A DNA stretch of 64,000 nucleotides from Pegoplata infirma (taxonomy: Eukaryota > Arthropoda > Insecta > Diptera > Anthomyiidae): NCBI GenBank assembly GCA_963921195.1, contig OY992538.1, positions 240,305,462 to 240,369,461 on the forward strand, in the 5' to 3' direction. The position numbers and the translations under genes are program-made. The notes under the pieces are model-generated. The model had not been told where the DNA came from. It did not search any database and was given only the letters and a program-made list of their open reading frames with translations. Positions 11,072-23,319 of this stretch are shown piece by piece. The number at the start of each line of letters is the position of its first letter. Position 1 is the first letter of the stretch.

Positions 11072-11727
11072 TTATATAGATTTTTAGGACTACAATATTT
11101 ATTTTCGACTTTTATTTATTTCTAAAGAAATCCTCTTACAACATTAAATATTCAACAATGTAAAAAAATTATGAAAACACATTATAATTCCTGTCTCATT
11201 GCCGTAGTAAATTTTTTTTGCCTTTTTTGTTTGTTTTAATTGCACTCTGTGTTATCAGGCATATATTATGTTTTTAGATTAAAAAAAGTGTTAGTTTTAT
11301 ACATTTGAGTTCACTCCAGTGTACAAGAACAAGTATTTTATATTGTGTTTTTTTTTTCTGTTCTTCTTTAACGTTGTTCCATTACTCTATTCATATAATT
11401 TTCATAATTTCTAATGTCACGTGTAGACATTAAGTGTAATTGCTTACCTGAGAGTGCATATAGCAGTAGTATTTTTTTTTTATTTCCAAATGGATTTATA
11501 GTACATTCTGTAGAAAAGATTTCGTAGAGATTTTTACATAATAACATACATATCAAGATAAATGTGCTGAGAACATGTTACAACGTGCATACACAATAAG
11601 ACTAATGAGTTTAAAGAAGTTAATATAATTTTATAATTATGAAAAAAAAATGTATGGCTTTATTTAAATAAATTATTATGGAAATATAAGTATGATTTGC
11701 TAAAAGAATAAGGGAAACCTCTGTAAC
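11072..11727. other. No gene seen
   Basis: AT-rich sequence with homopolymer runs. One minus-strand frame of about 60 codons has no recognisable features. Confidence 0.55.
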
Positions 11728-11885
11728 TGTATCGTAGGTTAGATGGTAGATAGCTAGCTTTTGAAGTTTGGAGTTGGTTTGTTTCGCTATAAAGAGACGA
11801 CGGTCATTGTTACCAATTCTCGGTTAGGTTGAAATTATTAAAAATGAGTTGTGGTTTAAAAGAAAGAAAAAATAAAAACAAGTGA
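11728..11885 (+). mobile_element. Diverged tRNA-derived SINE copy
   Basis: The body, GAGACGACGGTCATTGTTACC then TTCTCGGTTAGGTT, matches the SINE at 23320-23520 closely. The head TAGGTTAGATGGTAGATAGC matches its A-box region with decay, and the B box is almost lost. It ends in an A-rich tail. It lies directly upstream of a mini-me copy. Confidence 0.75.
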
Positions 11886-11899
11886 GAGTGTTAAATTCG

Positions 11900-12572
11900 A
11901 ATCTATTAAACCCTCCAACAAGTAAAAAAATTAAAAAAAAAATCCAGCGGCGTTTTTTTTGGGGGAGGGGGCGGGGGTCGAATGGGGTCATTAAGGTTCA
12001 CTTTTTTCTCGAGGTAAATATTTACAAGTTCATTTATTATGCTTCTTGCACTAATGTCATACAGTCTTATCATTATATAAATACATTTTTCATATCCACG
12101 CCCACAAAAGGGGGCGAGCCATAAAAAAAACGACATTTTCTAATCCTTTGTACCCAAGTGCAGGATATCAAACTTCTTTTGACAAAAAAAATGTTTCATT
12201 TGCTTGATAAAATTATAAAAAACCTTGTAAAAAAATAGAATTTTTAAAGGTTGGTTTAGTTCTGTAGGGGGGAACTTTTTCCCCCTTGTTCGATTTTGAG
12301 CATCTCCGAACCTAACCAGCCTATGTCCTTCAAAATTTTCGTTCCAAATTTCAGGATTCTAGTTCTTTTATTTTGGACTGTATCGTGTCCTACACGGGCG
12401 GATGGACAGACAAACGCACGGACGGACAGACGGACATCGCTAGAATGTCTTAGAATCGATCACTGATCAATAATATATATACATTATGGGGTCCCTGACC
12501 AATATTTCGATGCGTTACACACGGAATGACAAAGTGAGTATACCCCCATAGTGTGGTTGGAGGGTATACAAA
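11900..12572 (+). mobile_element. mini-me/INE-1-like repeat, fullest copy
   Basis: The start ACCCTCCAACAAGTAAAAA and the end GTTGGAGGGTATAC form short inverted termini. Between them lie a G-rich patch (GGGGGAGGGGGCGGGGG), the CCACGCCCACAAAAGGGGGCG block, a (GGACAGACGGAC)-type GTCY run at about 12400-12440, and the core AATATATATACATTATGGGG. Copy 45358 starts the same way, supporting these as true element ends. Confidence 0.75.
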
Positions 12573-13088
12573 TTGGTTATGGGATAAAAAAATATTATTA
12601 TTATCAGTATGTATATAAAAAGTGCACCTACAGTAGGGGTGGGAGAGTGCACGAGTTTTCGATTTCGACACGCTAAAACCGCTAATTTCATGAGGTTCGT
12701 AAAAAAAATACTCTAGGGGCAAGTCCAGGGAAGTTATGGGGCTTTTTGATGTTTTTTTTCTCCTTCATGCCCAACTTTGACCCCGTTTAATGGATGCTCA
12801 CTAGAATGCAAAAATGTGCCATGGTATTTTCTTTGTCAAATTTTACAAGAAGAAACATCAACTTTTCTCACTGTTATAACAGTCTTGTGGTAGCAGTTGT
12901 TGTTGCACACTTGCATTAGCATTGGAGCACCCAATGTTGCTATTGTTTCTTTCCCCTCCTCAGTTTTTTTGTTGAGTCTTCTACAAACAGGACAGATTAC
13001 CCACCTCGAATTTTAGAACTAACAATGCACCAGAGGTTTAACGAAACTACCATGTAGAAGGTATTTTTATTAACGAATGTACCCAAAA
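12573..13088. other. No gene seen
   Basis: Mixed-composition sequence including a GTTGTTGTTGCACACTTGCATTAGC patch. No splice-framed coding stretch was found. Confidence 0.5.
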
Positions 13089-13254
13089 AAATTTTTGTAT
13101 TGTTGGCTTATTTTCAATTAAGAAAAACAATTTAATTGTATTGACAAATTATGTTGTTAAATAAAAAATTAATAAATATTTTTGTCAATACAATTAAATT
13201 ATTTGTTAATACAACAACCTTTTAATTGAAAATAAGGCAAGAATAAAATTTGTT
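13089..13254. repeat. 166-bp inverted repeat
   Basis: AATTTTTGTATTGTTGGC, TTATTTTCAATTAA and TTTAATTGTATTGACAAA on the left are answered inverted on the right by TTTGTCAATACAATTAAAT, TTAATTGAAAATAAGGC and AATAAAATTT. This is probably a small MITE; the ends are uncertain. Confidence 0.65.
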
Positions 13255-14298
13255 TTCTGCCTATAAATTAATAAAGTGTCATGGATATTAGTTTTTAAAC
13301 TGAATTTACCAAAAAAAAATGCAAGGGGAGGGAAAACATAACGCTTTTGCACATCCATGAGTACTCTAATGCATACTTTAGAGTGTCCCGAACTGTCAAT
13401 TTGAATTTGAAAGCATTCAATTACTATTTTTTTCTCTTCTTAGGTTATAAATATCCCAAACACAATTCCGAAATAAAAGTTTTTTTCAGTGCTGACTAAT
13501 GAATGTGCAAATGTTTGTTTTAGTACGTTTCTTTAAGTTTGTGTTTGTACTCTGTTCATTTTTGTGGTAATTTAAATAATATTTGAATTTTATGCATAGC
13601 TTGGAAATTGACTTAACATCTATCCCTTGAATTGCACGGTTTCTTATTAATACCAATTTAGTTTTAGTCAAGTTTTTTTATTTTCTATTTGGGAGTTTTT
13701 AGAAAATTCTTAAAACAGGGTATATTTGACGCCTTAAGACATGTTTCAAATCTTATCGGAATCAGTTCTTTCAGATCAGTGGACTATTTGTAAAACTCAA
13801 AAAAATTAACTTTGTTGTCATACCAGTCTTTTTTTGTCCAGCTATACAATTTTGATTTTTTGAAAAATTGTGGTAGGACCTTTAACTTTCAGAAGGGGAA
13901 TGCATGATTTTCAACTTTATAATATTCGCCATAGTACAGCCCTACTAACTTGCACATACATATATACATAATAACATTTATAAACTAACTCGTTACATCC
14001 ACACACATACATACGAAACAAACAAATTTATAGTTTATAATAAGGCTTTTTTTCTCAACAAGAAAAGTCAAAACTTTTGTATTTTTTTTTGTTAAACTGC
14101 ATATTTATTCTATAGAAATTTTGAATTCGTAGTAGTTTTGTAACAATACTGAGAGACTTACTCTACATAATAAAATATGGGTCTTGTAACACATACATAC
14201 ACACGCACACACTCACAAATACTTAAACATTTACTCTATTTTTAACATTAGAAAATTTTAACATGCATATAAATAAGTATAAGTTTCTTTACAAGCTA
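13255..14298. other. No gene seen
   Basis: AT-rich unique sequence. A run of ACACAC-type dinucleotides lies around 14190-14215. Confidence 0.55.
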
Positions 14299-14459
14299 CC
14301 CAGCAAAAATTAGGACTTCCAACGGCAAGTTAACTAATTTTTTTTTTTTGACTTATGACGGTCTTCTAGTGAATGGTTGATATGTTTAAGACTACATTGT
14401 TGTCTTTGCTTTGAGTCGAGTGATTATATTTAAATATACAAATCTCACTTTTCGCTGGG
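14299..14459. mobile_element. Short MITE with CCCAGCAAAAA ends
   Basis: The left end CCCAGCAAAAATTAGGA faces the right end TCACTTTTCGCTGGG. The terminus is shared with the larger elements at 45772-46234 and 55387-55811, which differ inside (TGGTAATGA motifs). This copy is therefore a separate subfamily or a deletion derivative. Confidence 0.5.
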
Positions 14460-14912
14460 ATCTCTCTCTTTCATATTGGCTGTATCGTTGGTTGGTTGGT
14501 TAGATGGTTGCTTTTTAGTTTACAAAGTGGTATTTTAAATAGTTTTTGCAAAATAGTTTCTCTGAATACATTTTAACATACATAGACATGTAAATAAATT
14601 TTCTACTCCAAACATTGCAAAAGTAGGTAATAAGTGTAATAAATATTGTAATGTGCATGAGTAACGAAAAAAGAAAAACTTAAAAAAATATTATGTAGTT
14701 TTAAAAATATGCTAAAAAAAAAAAATATTTGAAAGTAAATAGCGTTAATGGAATTTGTCTTTAGATAATGGATTTTCAATAAACTCTACTACAGAGAAAC
14801 AAGTTATGCAATGTTTTGTAGGCTTTAACGAATCGTTATTACCCTATTCTAAAAATTTGATAGTATTGACTTTTCAGATCTCCTTGGTCCAAACAAAGGT
14901 CGATGAGCTATA
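14460..14912. other. No gene seen
   Basis: Unique AT-rich DNA ending at a foldback terminus. Confidence 0.5.
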
Positions 14913-15297
14913 TGAGGCATTCCACACCAAATTTTCCGCTACAGAAAAACATGTGTCCCATTAATTTCTGAATAGGTTGTGTTACTCCCTATATCGAACT
15001 TAGAAAATTGCGTTTTTGATTTTTAAATTTTTAAAAACCTGGGCTTAGGAAGCGTGGCTAAATATTGAAAAAATTTTCAAATTTGTTTCGAGTTGCCTTG
15101 ATTAAATATTTACCAAATTAAAACAGAATGCACCACAATCTTAAAAATTTGCAATCTTGTATATTTTTAATGGGATATAGACTAAAATTTTTTGTTTTCT
15201 AAAATGTTTAGAATACGTTGTGAAATTTCCCATTTTTTACAAAAATCAATTTATTAAAAATCCGGCCTTTTTTTTCTTTTTTAATATTTTTTTTTAA
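14913..15297 (+). mobile_element. Foldback family B, left arm (copy 1)
   Basis: It starts TGAGGCATTCCACACCAAAT after TA and follows the left arm of the complete copy at 46337-47417, including ACATGTGTCCCAT and TCTGAATAGGTTGTG. It is broken by the LINE fragment at about 15298-15680 and resumes weakly at 15681-15745 with AAGTTTAGATGTCTGTCCAC. The centre and right arm are missing. Confidence 0.8.
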
Positions 15298-15298
15298 T

Positions 15299-15478
15299 GT
15301 CATCAAAAGAGATCTTTCTGTATCATCTGTTCGAGAGGAAATTAGATCTGTAAGTGAAAGATACTTGCAAAGACTGAGTAATCACGATAATCCAGTGGCG
15401 ATCGCATTATTAGATAGCACCAACGAAACTAGAAGACTAAAACGAAGCCATATCTTAGATCTCCCGTTCCGAAAATAA
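15299..15478 (+). pseudogene. jockey-type LINE, reverse transcriptase C terminus
   Basis: A 59-codon open frame reads KRDLSVSSVREEIRSVSERY, then LQRLSNHDNPVAIALLDSTN, then a basic RRLKRSHILDLPF end and TAA. The pattern (xYxxRLxxHxNPxAxxLLD ... RRLKRxHxLDL) is the standard C terminus of jockey-clade retrotransposon polymerases (family knowledge). The catalytic part is absent: this is a severely 5'-truncated insertion, typical of target-primed reverse transcription. It begins inside foldback family B, so it is younger than that copy. Confidence 0.85.
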
Positions 15479-15680
15479 AACATGATGCTTTTTTGTATAT
15501 ATTTACTTTTATGAACTGTTATTTAATCTTTTAAAATCTATCTAATTTATTTTGTTTTTGTTGTGTACCTCGCTGGAGTTACATAACCTCTGTGATGTAA
15601 TTATTTTAACACATTTGCTTATTATCCTCGGATAGATTGTAAATAAAGAATGAATTATAAAAAAAAAAAAAAAAAAAATA
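15479..15680 (+). mobile_element. jockey-type LINE 3' UTR and poly-A tail
   Basis: About 160 bp of 3' UTR follow the stop codon. AATAAA lies near 15643, and the element ends in a run of about 19 A from ~15658. The intact tail and open C terminus suggest a fairly recent insertion. Confidence 0.8.
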
Positions 15681-16379
15681 TTTTTTTTTTAAGTTTAGAT
15701 GTCTGTCCACAAAAAAACAATTCAGACTCGTGTCCATTTTGGGCATTTTTTAGAACATTTCAAATGGGGATATCTCGAAAACCGTTAGACCGATTCAAGA
15801 AATTTTATGACATTCGTTTTCAGCATGCCAAAATGAATTAAAATAATGTATCAACAACATTTTTTTTTTTTTAATTTTTAAAAATTCGAATTTTTTTTTG
15901 GTGGAAATTTTTCAAAAATCCAAAACTTTGACCGAAGTGCGCCACGGGATAAAATGATCGGATTTGGCTCAAATTAGATTTAAATGAAAGATTTTCTTAA
16001 GCTCTATGAAATGGCCGAGGGGAAAAAAATTGTGATGTTTATTAAAAAATTTCTTGAACGTAGGAAAAAACCGCCATTTTTTTGCAAATTTCAAATGGCG
16101 ATATCTCGAAAACCGTTCGACCGATTTTAATTTTTTTTGATATTCGTGCTCACCGCATCAAAATTAACAAATATGATGTGTCGAAAGAAATTTAAATTTT
16201 TCATTTTTTTTTTTAAATTTTTCAAAAATCAAAAACTTTGACCGCCGGGCGCCACGGGTTAATTTAATCCGATTGACCTCAAATTTGTACCACAAAAGTT
16301 TTAGACCTTGGACAATAAAAAATTGCCCGGACACTTGGGAAAATCGAAAGTTGAGAAAAAAAATGCCAGTCTAATAAGA

Positions 16380-16556
16380 CATATTAGTGCCGACTTCATG
16401 GGTCAGCTCTTTGACTCCAGACTGCATTGTAGTTTTTACAAACAGACGCACGGACATTAATAGAATGTCTTAAAACCTATAATGGGTCAATAATAGATAT
16501 ACTGTATGGGGTCCCCCACTGATTTACCACCATACTATGGTTGGAGGGTATAAAAA
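16380..16556 (+). mobile_element. mini-me-like 3' fragment
   Basis: GACTCCAGACTGCATTGTAG, a short ACAGACGCACGGACAT run, AGAATGTCTTAAAACCTATA, GTATGGGGTCCCCCACTGAT and GGTTGGAGGGTATAAAAA match the 3' half of the family. It sits inside the compound repeat. Confidence 0.65.
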
Positions 16557-17346
16557 TCAAAAGCGGTAAATGTTGACGAAAATACACTCTAAAAGTGAAT
16601 TTGTGTTTAAAATGAATTTTTTTAATGCCACATACTTGTTAACATTTACGATTAAAGTAGAGGACCTTAGATTTTAATTCCAATTTTGAGTATAAAAGTT
16701 CGATATTTACTTAAGAAGTTATAGCTCTTCAAGCTACACCACTTTTTAAATTTTTTGTGATAAAAAAAAAAATCGCGTATAAAATCGCTAGTTGTGGAAA
16801 TTTAATTAAACTGTAACTGGCAATGTCTAAATGGCTCCATAGAGTAATAGTGTTCATAATATAAAAAAATTTGAAGACCCAAGTCCCGATTTGTGGTTGT
16901 GTGTCGTAATTTTGACCGATATGCGTTTTCCAATTAATAAAACATTGCAATATGCTTAAATAAAACTACTTGGCGTATGAGTAATATTATTTTCTAACAA
17001 AATAATAATTATACGTATTGGCCTTTACCACAAGAAAACAAAAAGTATATTTTAACAAAAGTTTAATTTTAAATTTCAAATTTTCAATACATTTTTTGAA
17101 AGTCGATTTTAAAAACAAAAACAATTTGTATGGAAATAAAATTAAAAGCTGGTTTTAAATATCACAAAATCCACCAGAAAACACATAAAAAATGCTATTT
17201 TCTGACCTTAGGTCTTTCGATTTTCTTTATATTAACGGTATGCATTCTCCATAAAGCTAATAAAACATATCCATTTTCAGTTTTTTTAATTTTAAAAAAA
17301 TCGCGATTTGTTCGCGAATTTAATTTTCTCCAAAAATTTAAAAAAT

Positions 17347-18065
17347 CAAAAAAGTATGTTAATTTGAAGAGCCATATCGTCTAAAGTATCTATCAGATTT
17401 CTACGATTCAAAAAGCATTTGATTCAAACGTTCGTCCTTTTTTATACCAACGCAATAAAAGAAAAGTTTTTCCAAAAAAAGTGCATTTTTGATGCAAATG
17501 CAATTTTTTGATGCATTTTTCAAAACTTTCTCCCCCTTCAATTTTTTTGAAACCTGCATAATTCGAAAATATGGCATTTTTTACAAAAAATTGAGTACCG
17601 TTTTTTTGTGACGGCGTTTCAAAAAATTTTCGTGATTTTTTTAAAACTACTTATTTCATTTTTTCCATACAAAAAATCAATTTAATGTTTATTTTGGAAT
17701 TTTATCAAAAAAGTATGTAACTTTAAAAAGCCATTTTTTCGAAAGTATCTATCGGATTTCTACGACTCAAAAAGCATTCGATTCAACTGATTATCCGTTT
17801 TTATACCAATGCACTAACAAAAAATATTTTTTTAAAAAAATGCATTTTTGATGCAAATGCAATTTTTGGATGCATTTTTTAAAACTTTCTCCCCCTTCAA
17901 TTTGTTTGAAACCTGCATTAATTGAAAATATAGCATTTTTTACATAAAATTGAGTAAATTTTTTTTTTGTGACGGCGTTTCACAAAATTTTCGTGATTTT
18001 TTTAAAAAATGCTTACGTAGCTTTTCCTTAGACTAAAATTTTTTTTTGTTATTTTATGAATTTTA
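17347..18065. repeat. ~359-bp direct duplication inside family E
   Basis: AAAAAAGTATGT (about 17350 and 17709), ATTTCTACGA.TCAAAAAGCAT, TTTTGATGCAAATGCAATTTTT, AACTTTCTCCCCCTTCAAT and GTGACGGCGTTTC recur in the same order. A third diverged copy lies inverted at about 18085-18390. The phrase GATGCAAATGCA is a frequent internal word. Confidence 0.8.
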
Positions 18066-19289
18066 TGAAAAAATTGTATGGAAAAACCAATAAGGTATTT
18101 TTAAAAATATTACAAAATTTTTACGAAACTCCGTCACAAAAAACGCTGTACGCAATTTTGTGTAAAAAATGCTATATTTTCGATTTATGTAGGTTTAAAA
18201 AAATTGAAGGGGGAGAAAGTTTTAAAAAATGCATCCAAAAAATGCATTTGCATTTTTTTTTAAAATATTTTTTTTTTTTACATTATTATAAAGTAAGACT
18301 ATCGCCAGAATCGAATGCTTTTTGAATTTAAGAAATCCGATAGATACTTCCGAAGATATGGGTATTCAAAGTAGCATACTTTTTTGATTTTTTCAATTTT
18401 TGAAGAAAATTAAATTCGCAAAAAAATCGCGATTTTTTTTAAATATAAAAAACTGAAAATGGATATGTTTAATTGGCTCTATAGTGCACATGTGTACAAA
18501 AAATTAGATAAATTTGAAGACCCTCGGTCAGATTTTATAAAATCTTTGCTGGATTTCATGATATATTTTATTTTTCTATGGTAAGGCTGATTGTAATTTA
18601 TTTAATTTTTAAAATCGACCGACAAAATTTGTTGCCATAAATAAATTAAAATGCTTAAGTATTAAAATCAGCTAGAAAGACGGACAATACTTAATCCCGA
18701 ATTTAAGCATATTTTTAAAATTTGCAAAGCAATTATGTTTTCTCTACGGTTAAGAAATTGAAAAAAAAAAAAATTCTCAAAATTTATTTCTTTATTATTT
18801 TCCTTGACGCTTAAAATTTTTTTATCGGTTGAACTGTTTTCAAGATATTGCTATATGACTATAAGATATTGCTATGCTATATTTGTAAAAATACATTTTT
18901 CTACGATTAAGAATTATTATTAAAAGCATCTTAAAATTTCTTTTCCTTGACGATTAAAATTTTTTTAAAATCGGTTGAACTGTTTTCGAAATTTTTAAAA
19001 ATAATGGCGGGCTTTTTTTCCTACGTTCAAGAAATTAAAAAAAAAAAACAAAATCAAAATTTTTTTCCCGTGACCCTTTCATAGAGCTGTAGACAAGCTT
19101 TCATTTAAACTTAAACCCGTAGCGCCCTTCGATTTTTGGAAAATTTCCACAAAAAATTGGATTTTTAAAAAATAGAAAAAAAATATCGTGCATACATTAT
19201 ATTTCTAATTTTGGCATGGTTAGGCGGTTTTTGAGATTTCGCCGCATGAAATTGTTCTAAAAATTTAAAACAAATAGTGGGTTTGGCTT

Positions 19290-19640
19290 TAAAAATATTT
19301 TTAAGCCACAAAAATCTTTTACAAAGTCTTTTTGTGGTTTTTTCAAAAACACTTAAAAAAATTTTAGACTAAAAAAAATGTTGTCAATTTTTTTTTACAA
19401 AAAGGACAAAAATTTTTTTTTACACAAAATTGAAAATAATATAATTCTTATCAAAAATTGCAATTTTTTTCCGCGTTCGAAAATTTACTATCACTTAAAA
19501 AGGACAAGTCGAATTTAACTTTTCTTCTTGTATATGTTTCATTTTTTTTGAAATCTTAAAAAATCCGAATCTTTGATCGCCGGGCGTCACGGGTAAATTT
19601 AGTTCGATTGGCCTCAAATTTGTACCACATAAAAATTTCA
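19290..19640. repeat. Family D and E fragments
   Basis: The piece at 19310-19525 ends AAGTCGAATTTAACTTTTCTTC, the minus-oriented family D edge. Immediately after, CGCCGGGCGTCACGGGTAAA with GGCCTCAAATTTGTACCACA repeats the family E block at 16240. Confidence 0.6.
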
Positions 19641-20394
19641 CCCTATTTATATTTCTTTAAGCTACAAAAGAATTTTCGAACATTAATTTTTCCTCATCAC
19701 TCAGATAAACAATAAACTAAAATTTCTATTTGTGGTTCATCATGAGTCATATAGTGCATTTATATTTATAATTTCTTTTTATTTCTTGGTATATTTTTTT
19801 TTTTACTTTTTGTGTCACTTCCCTTTAAAATTTACTTTACATTTGCAAAGTTATGCAAATCCTTATGTGTGTATAGAAAATTTTAGCAAAATTTCAATTT
19901 CCTTACAACCACAATTAGTGCTATTACGGATCCTTATTTAATTGCTGTAATTATGAGTTTAGCTATTAAAAATCTCTTTCTTAGCATCGAGTAAAGCACT
20001 ACAATATTTAAGGTGTTAAAATCAAAAAGTTAAAAGTACTTGTAAATATGGTGTATGTGTGTGTGAGTGTGTTAGTGTGATTTTTATTGAGCACATTTCA
20101 ACACAGTTTCTGCACTTTTTACCTATAGAAATAGAAAAATACATGCAAAGGTAAACCTTGGTTAACGTCATTACAATGGTATGCGATGAAAATTTGTAAA
20201 AAAAAATCAGTGAGATATTTGGTGACAATGTGCTCGATTCTGGAATACGATTTCACCATTAGCCAAATTATTAAAAATTTGATTTTAAATTTTAGGATTT
20301 TAAAATCTGTTTTCTTGTAAAAAATAAAGATCTAGTTAATATCTTTAATAATTACAAGAACAAATTTAAAAGTCTTAAAGTTCGAGAGAATATA
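19641..20394. other. No gene seen
   Basis: Unique AT-rich DNA with a GT-rich microsatellite (GTGTATGTGTGTGTGAGTGT) at about 20050-20078. Confidence 0.55.
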
Positions 20395-20952
20395 ATTTCT
20401 TCTCGAATATGTGTTTAAAAACTCATTCGTATGCTTTTTGCAGTAAAGAAATACAATTTTATCATTATTTAAAAAAAGTTTATACCACGCCCATAAAAGG
20501 GGGCGGACCGAAAAAAACGACATTTTTTAATTCTCTGGGTCCAAATGCAAGACTTTAAACATCTTGTAGCATAAAAATGTTGCATTTGTTAAACAAAAAC
20601 ACAAAAACTCATGTAAAAATATGATATTTTTCAGAGGTTGGTTTAGTTCTTCAAGAGGGAACTTTTTCCCCCTGGTCCGATTTTGCTCATTTGCGAACAT
20701 AACCTGCTTAGGAACATAAGACATATTCGTGCCAAATTTCGGGAGTCTAGCTCTTTTACTTTGGACTGCATCGTGTTAACTACAGACGGACAGACGAACG
20801 GACAGACGGACGGACATCGCTAGAATGTCTTAGAATCGATCACTGATCATAAATATATATACTTTATTGGGTCCTAGACCGATATTTTGATGCGTTTCAC
20901 ACGGAATGACAAAGTGAGTATACCCCCATACTGTAGTTGGAGGGTATAAAAA
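20395..20952 (+). mobile_element. mini-me/INE-1-like repeat
   Basis: A well-preserved copy: CACGCCCATAAAAGGGGGCG, TCAAGAGGGAACTTTTTCCC, ATCGTGTTAACTACAGACGG, a GTCY run at about 20780-20815, AGAATGTCTTAGAATCGATC and the end GTAGTTGGAGGGTATAAAAA. Confidence 0.75.
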
Positions 20953-21399
20953 TGGTTAGAAAAATTAAGAATAGCTCTGATGAAAATAAAGAAAATTCCA
21001 AACAAAAATTCTAGAAAACTAAAAAAAAATCACAAAAGCTCTGGAAAATTTAGAAAACGCCATGACAGTTCTGTTCTGTAAAACACTTAAAAAATAAAAA
21101 AATCAGTTTAATTTAGAAAACAACAGGAAAAGTGATTAAAAAAACTTTAAAAATTTGTTAAATTTTTGAAATGTTCAGAAAATTGGAAAAATTCTTAAAA
21201 AAAAACATAATTAATTGAATTTATTTTTATTCTCATAGAATAATTTTCAAGAAAATTATTTTTCTGCTTTAAATTTATTTATGCCGATAATTTTTGCACG
21301 ACTTAGTCGCCAGGTGTTTCGAAATTTGCAGATTTCATTGTCAATACTATTTAGCAAATGTAAAAACCCTTTGAGGGTTTGAAACAGTTTTGAATTGGA
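20953..21399. other. AT-rich DNA, no gene
   Basis: Simple A-rich sequence of the GAAAAATTCAGAAAA type, as also seen at 25900-26300, 28380-28620 and 29500-29900. Confidence 0.5.
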
Positions 21400-21815
21400 G
21401 TGTATTCGTACTAACTTTCGGGAGTCTAGCTTTTTTATTTTGGACTGCAACGTATTAACTACAGACGGAAAGACGAACGAACATCTCTAGAATGTCTTAA
21501 AATCTATAACTGATCTTAAATAAATATAATGTACACTCAAAATAATTCTACAGTAAAAGGTTTAGTAAGTGATATTGTACCCAAATTTACTAATTAGTTA
21601 CTAATTTTAGTATCTTCAAAGTACTAAAATTAGTAATTTTGACTGGTTTTGACTAATACTTATTAGTGAAAAATTTTAGTATTGGTTACCAATTTCTGCA
21701 CTAGGTCCTTTTGGACTAAAATTCGTTAAATTTTTAGTATTGAATACCCACGTTTTTTTTTTTGTGTGTATGTATACTTTATTAGGTTCTAGACCGATAT
21801 TTTGATGCGTTAAAT
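21400..21815 (+). mobile_element. mini-me copy split by a MITE
   Basis: The left part (GGAGTCTAGCTTTTTTATTTT, ACTACAGACGGAAAGACG, AATGTCTTAAAATCTATAAC) and the right part (TACTTTATTAGGTTCTAGAC) are adjacent sections of the family. They are separated by the MITE at 21534-21768. Confidence 0.7.
21534..21768. mobile_element. 235-bp MITE, CACTCAAAA ends, TA duplication
   Basis: The left end CACTCAAAATAATTC and the right end TTTTTTTGTGTG are flanked by TA. It interrupts the conserved AATATATATAC core of a mini-me copy, which fixes its insertion as the later event. Confidence 0.65.
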
Positions 21816-23319
21816 ACGGCAGACCCCCATTTATTTTTATCCTTCAACATTTTTTTAAAACATACTTACGCCCTATCTCCACTCCCTAAATAGGCTCCCA
21901 TACAAATTATAGTTGGAGCAAATTTTATAAAAATTTAATTTTGAATGGGAGCCCACGTAGAGAGTGGAGATAGGGCGTAGAAATGTTTATAAAAATGTTG
22001 GAGGGTCGGTCTCACTAATGACCCCACTCGGAGGCACCATTGGACCGCTAAAAGCTGATTCAATAAAACAAATTTACAAAAAAATAAAAAAAAATTGTAT
22101 GGGGAACGCCTTAATAGTTAAAGATAGAGGGTAGGTGTGTTCAGAGAAAATGTTTAGACTAAAAAAATATTGTGGGTCGGTCATACATGTTATTGCTCTA
22201 AGGGCAGTCTTAGGGCAGTTAGAGTGGTTAGAGCGAATTTTAAAATGTCATTTTGTGTGGGAGCCCCCTTAGAAATTGGAGATAGTATATTAGTTTGTTC
22301 CGAAGATATATTAAGACGTAAAAATTAATGGGGGTAGGTTTTTGAAATGACCCCTCTATGACGCACCATTGGAGCAGTGGAAATTATTTTAAGATTGGAA
22401 ATTACCATAATGTTTTTTTTTTTAAATTTAAAAAAATAATAATAATCGTTATCCCACGTTCCTACTGGGTAAAAAATTTATAGAATCGATAGAAGTTTTA
22501 CACAAAAAAATTTAAAAAAAATCAAGGAGTACATACATTAGGGTGGGTCGATGAAATGCATATTTGCGAATCTCGTTAACTAATAGCAAAAACTCGACGC
22601 GCATTTTAGAGCTGATAGCGGGAAAAATCATGAACAAATTTTAGGAGGGTACTTTTAGGCCTCTACAAGCGGTTTTAGTTCGCGGTTTTTGGAAAAAAAA
22701 TATTTTTTTTAATTTTTTTAAAATATTTTAAAAATTAAGTAAAATAATGCTTATTATGAAACAAGTTCTAAAAAAAATTTATCTCGCCAATTTTAGCCCG
22801 TGGATGCATTTTTATACCCAGGAAAGTTCGATTTATATATAAAAAAAATATATTTTTTATTTCATAATAGCACTCAAATGGTGCATAAGGCCGATTTAAG
22901 AACATGAATGATAATAATAAAAAAATTGCGGGTATTTATAGCAATCCACAAGTGCAAAAAATTCGCAAATTACAAAAAAATTTAAAATTGGTATCAAAAT
23001 TTTGGTAAAATAAAGCGTTTTAAGAAAATGATAAAAAACAAAATAAATTGGCGGCTATTTATAACAATACGCAAGTGCAAAAATTCGCAAGTACCAAAAA
23101 AAATTAAAAAATAGAAAAATGGGTATCAAATTTTTGGTAAAATAAAGCGTTTTCAGAAAAAAAAAAACAAAAAATATATTAGATGATCAATATGGTCTAT
23201 GGATGCATTTTGAAAATATGATGTTTTTTTTTTGGTTTGATATTTAAACGTTTATTTACAATTGATGCTGGTCCACATTATGTTTCAAAACATTTTATCA
23301 CTTACCTTTTAATTCCTCG

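Larger units (their letters stand above)
15757..19260. repeat. Compound inverted repeat (family E)
   Basis: The left side has two direct repeats about 331 bp apart, each with CAAATGGxGATATCTCGAAAA and CCGTTxGACCGATT (about 15761 and 16092). Counterparts facing the other way occur at about 18826, 18975 and 19215 (CGGTTGAACTGTTTTC and variants). The core at 17100-18480 is itself inverted: AAACATATCCATTTTCAG near 17264 is answered near 18455. No protein frame spans it. This looks like one large foldback with internal duplications. Confidence 0.65.
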
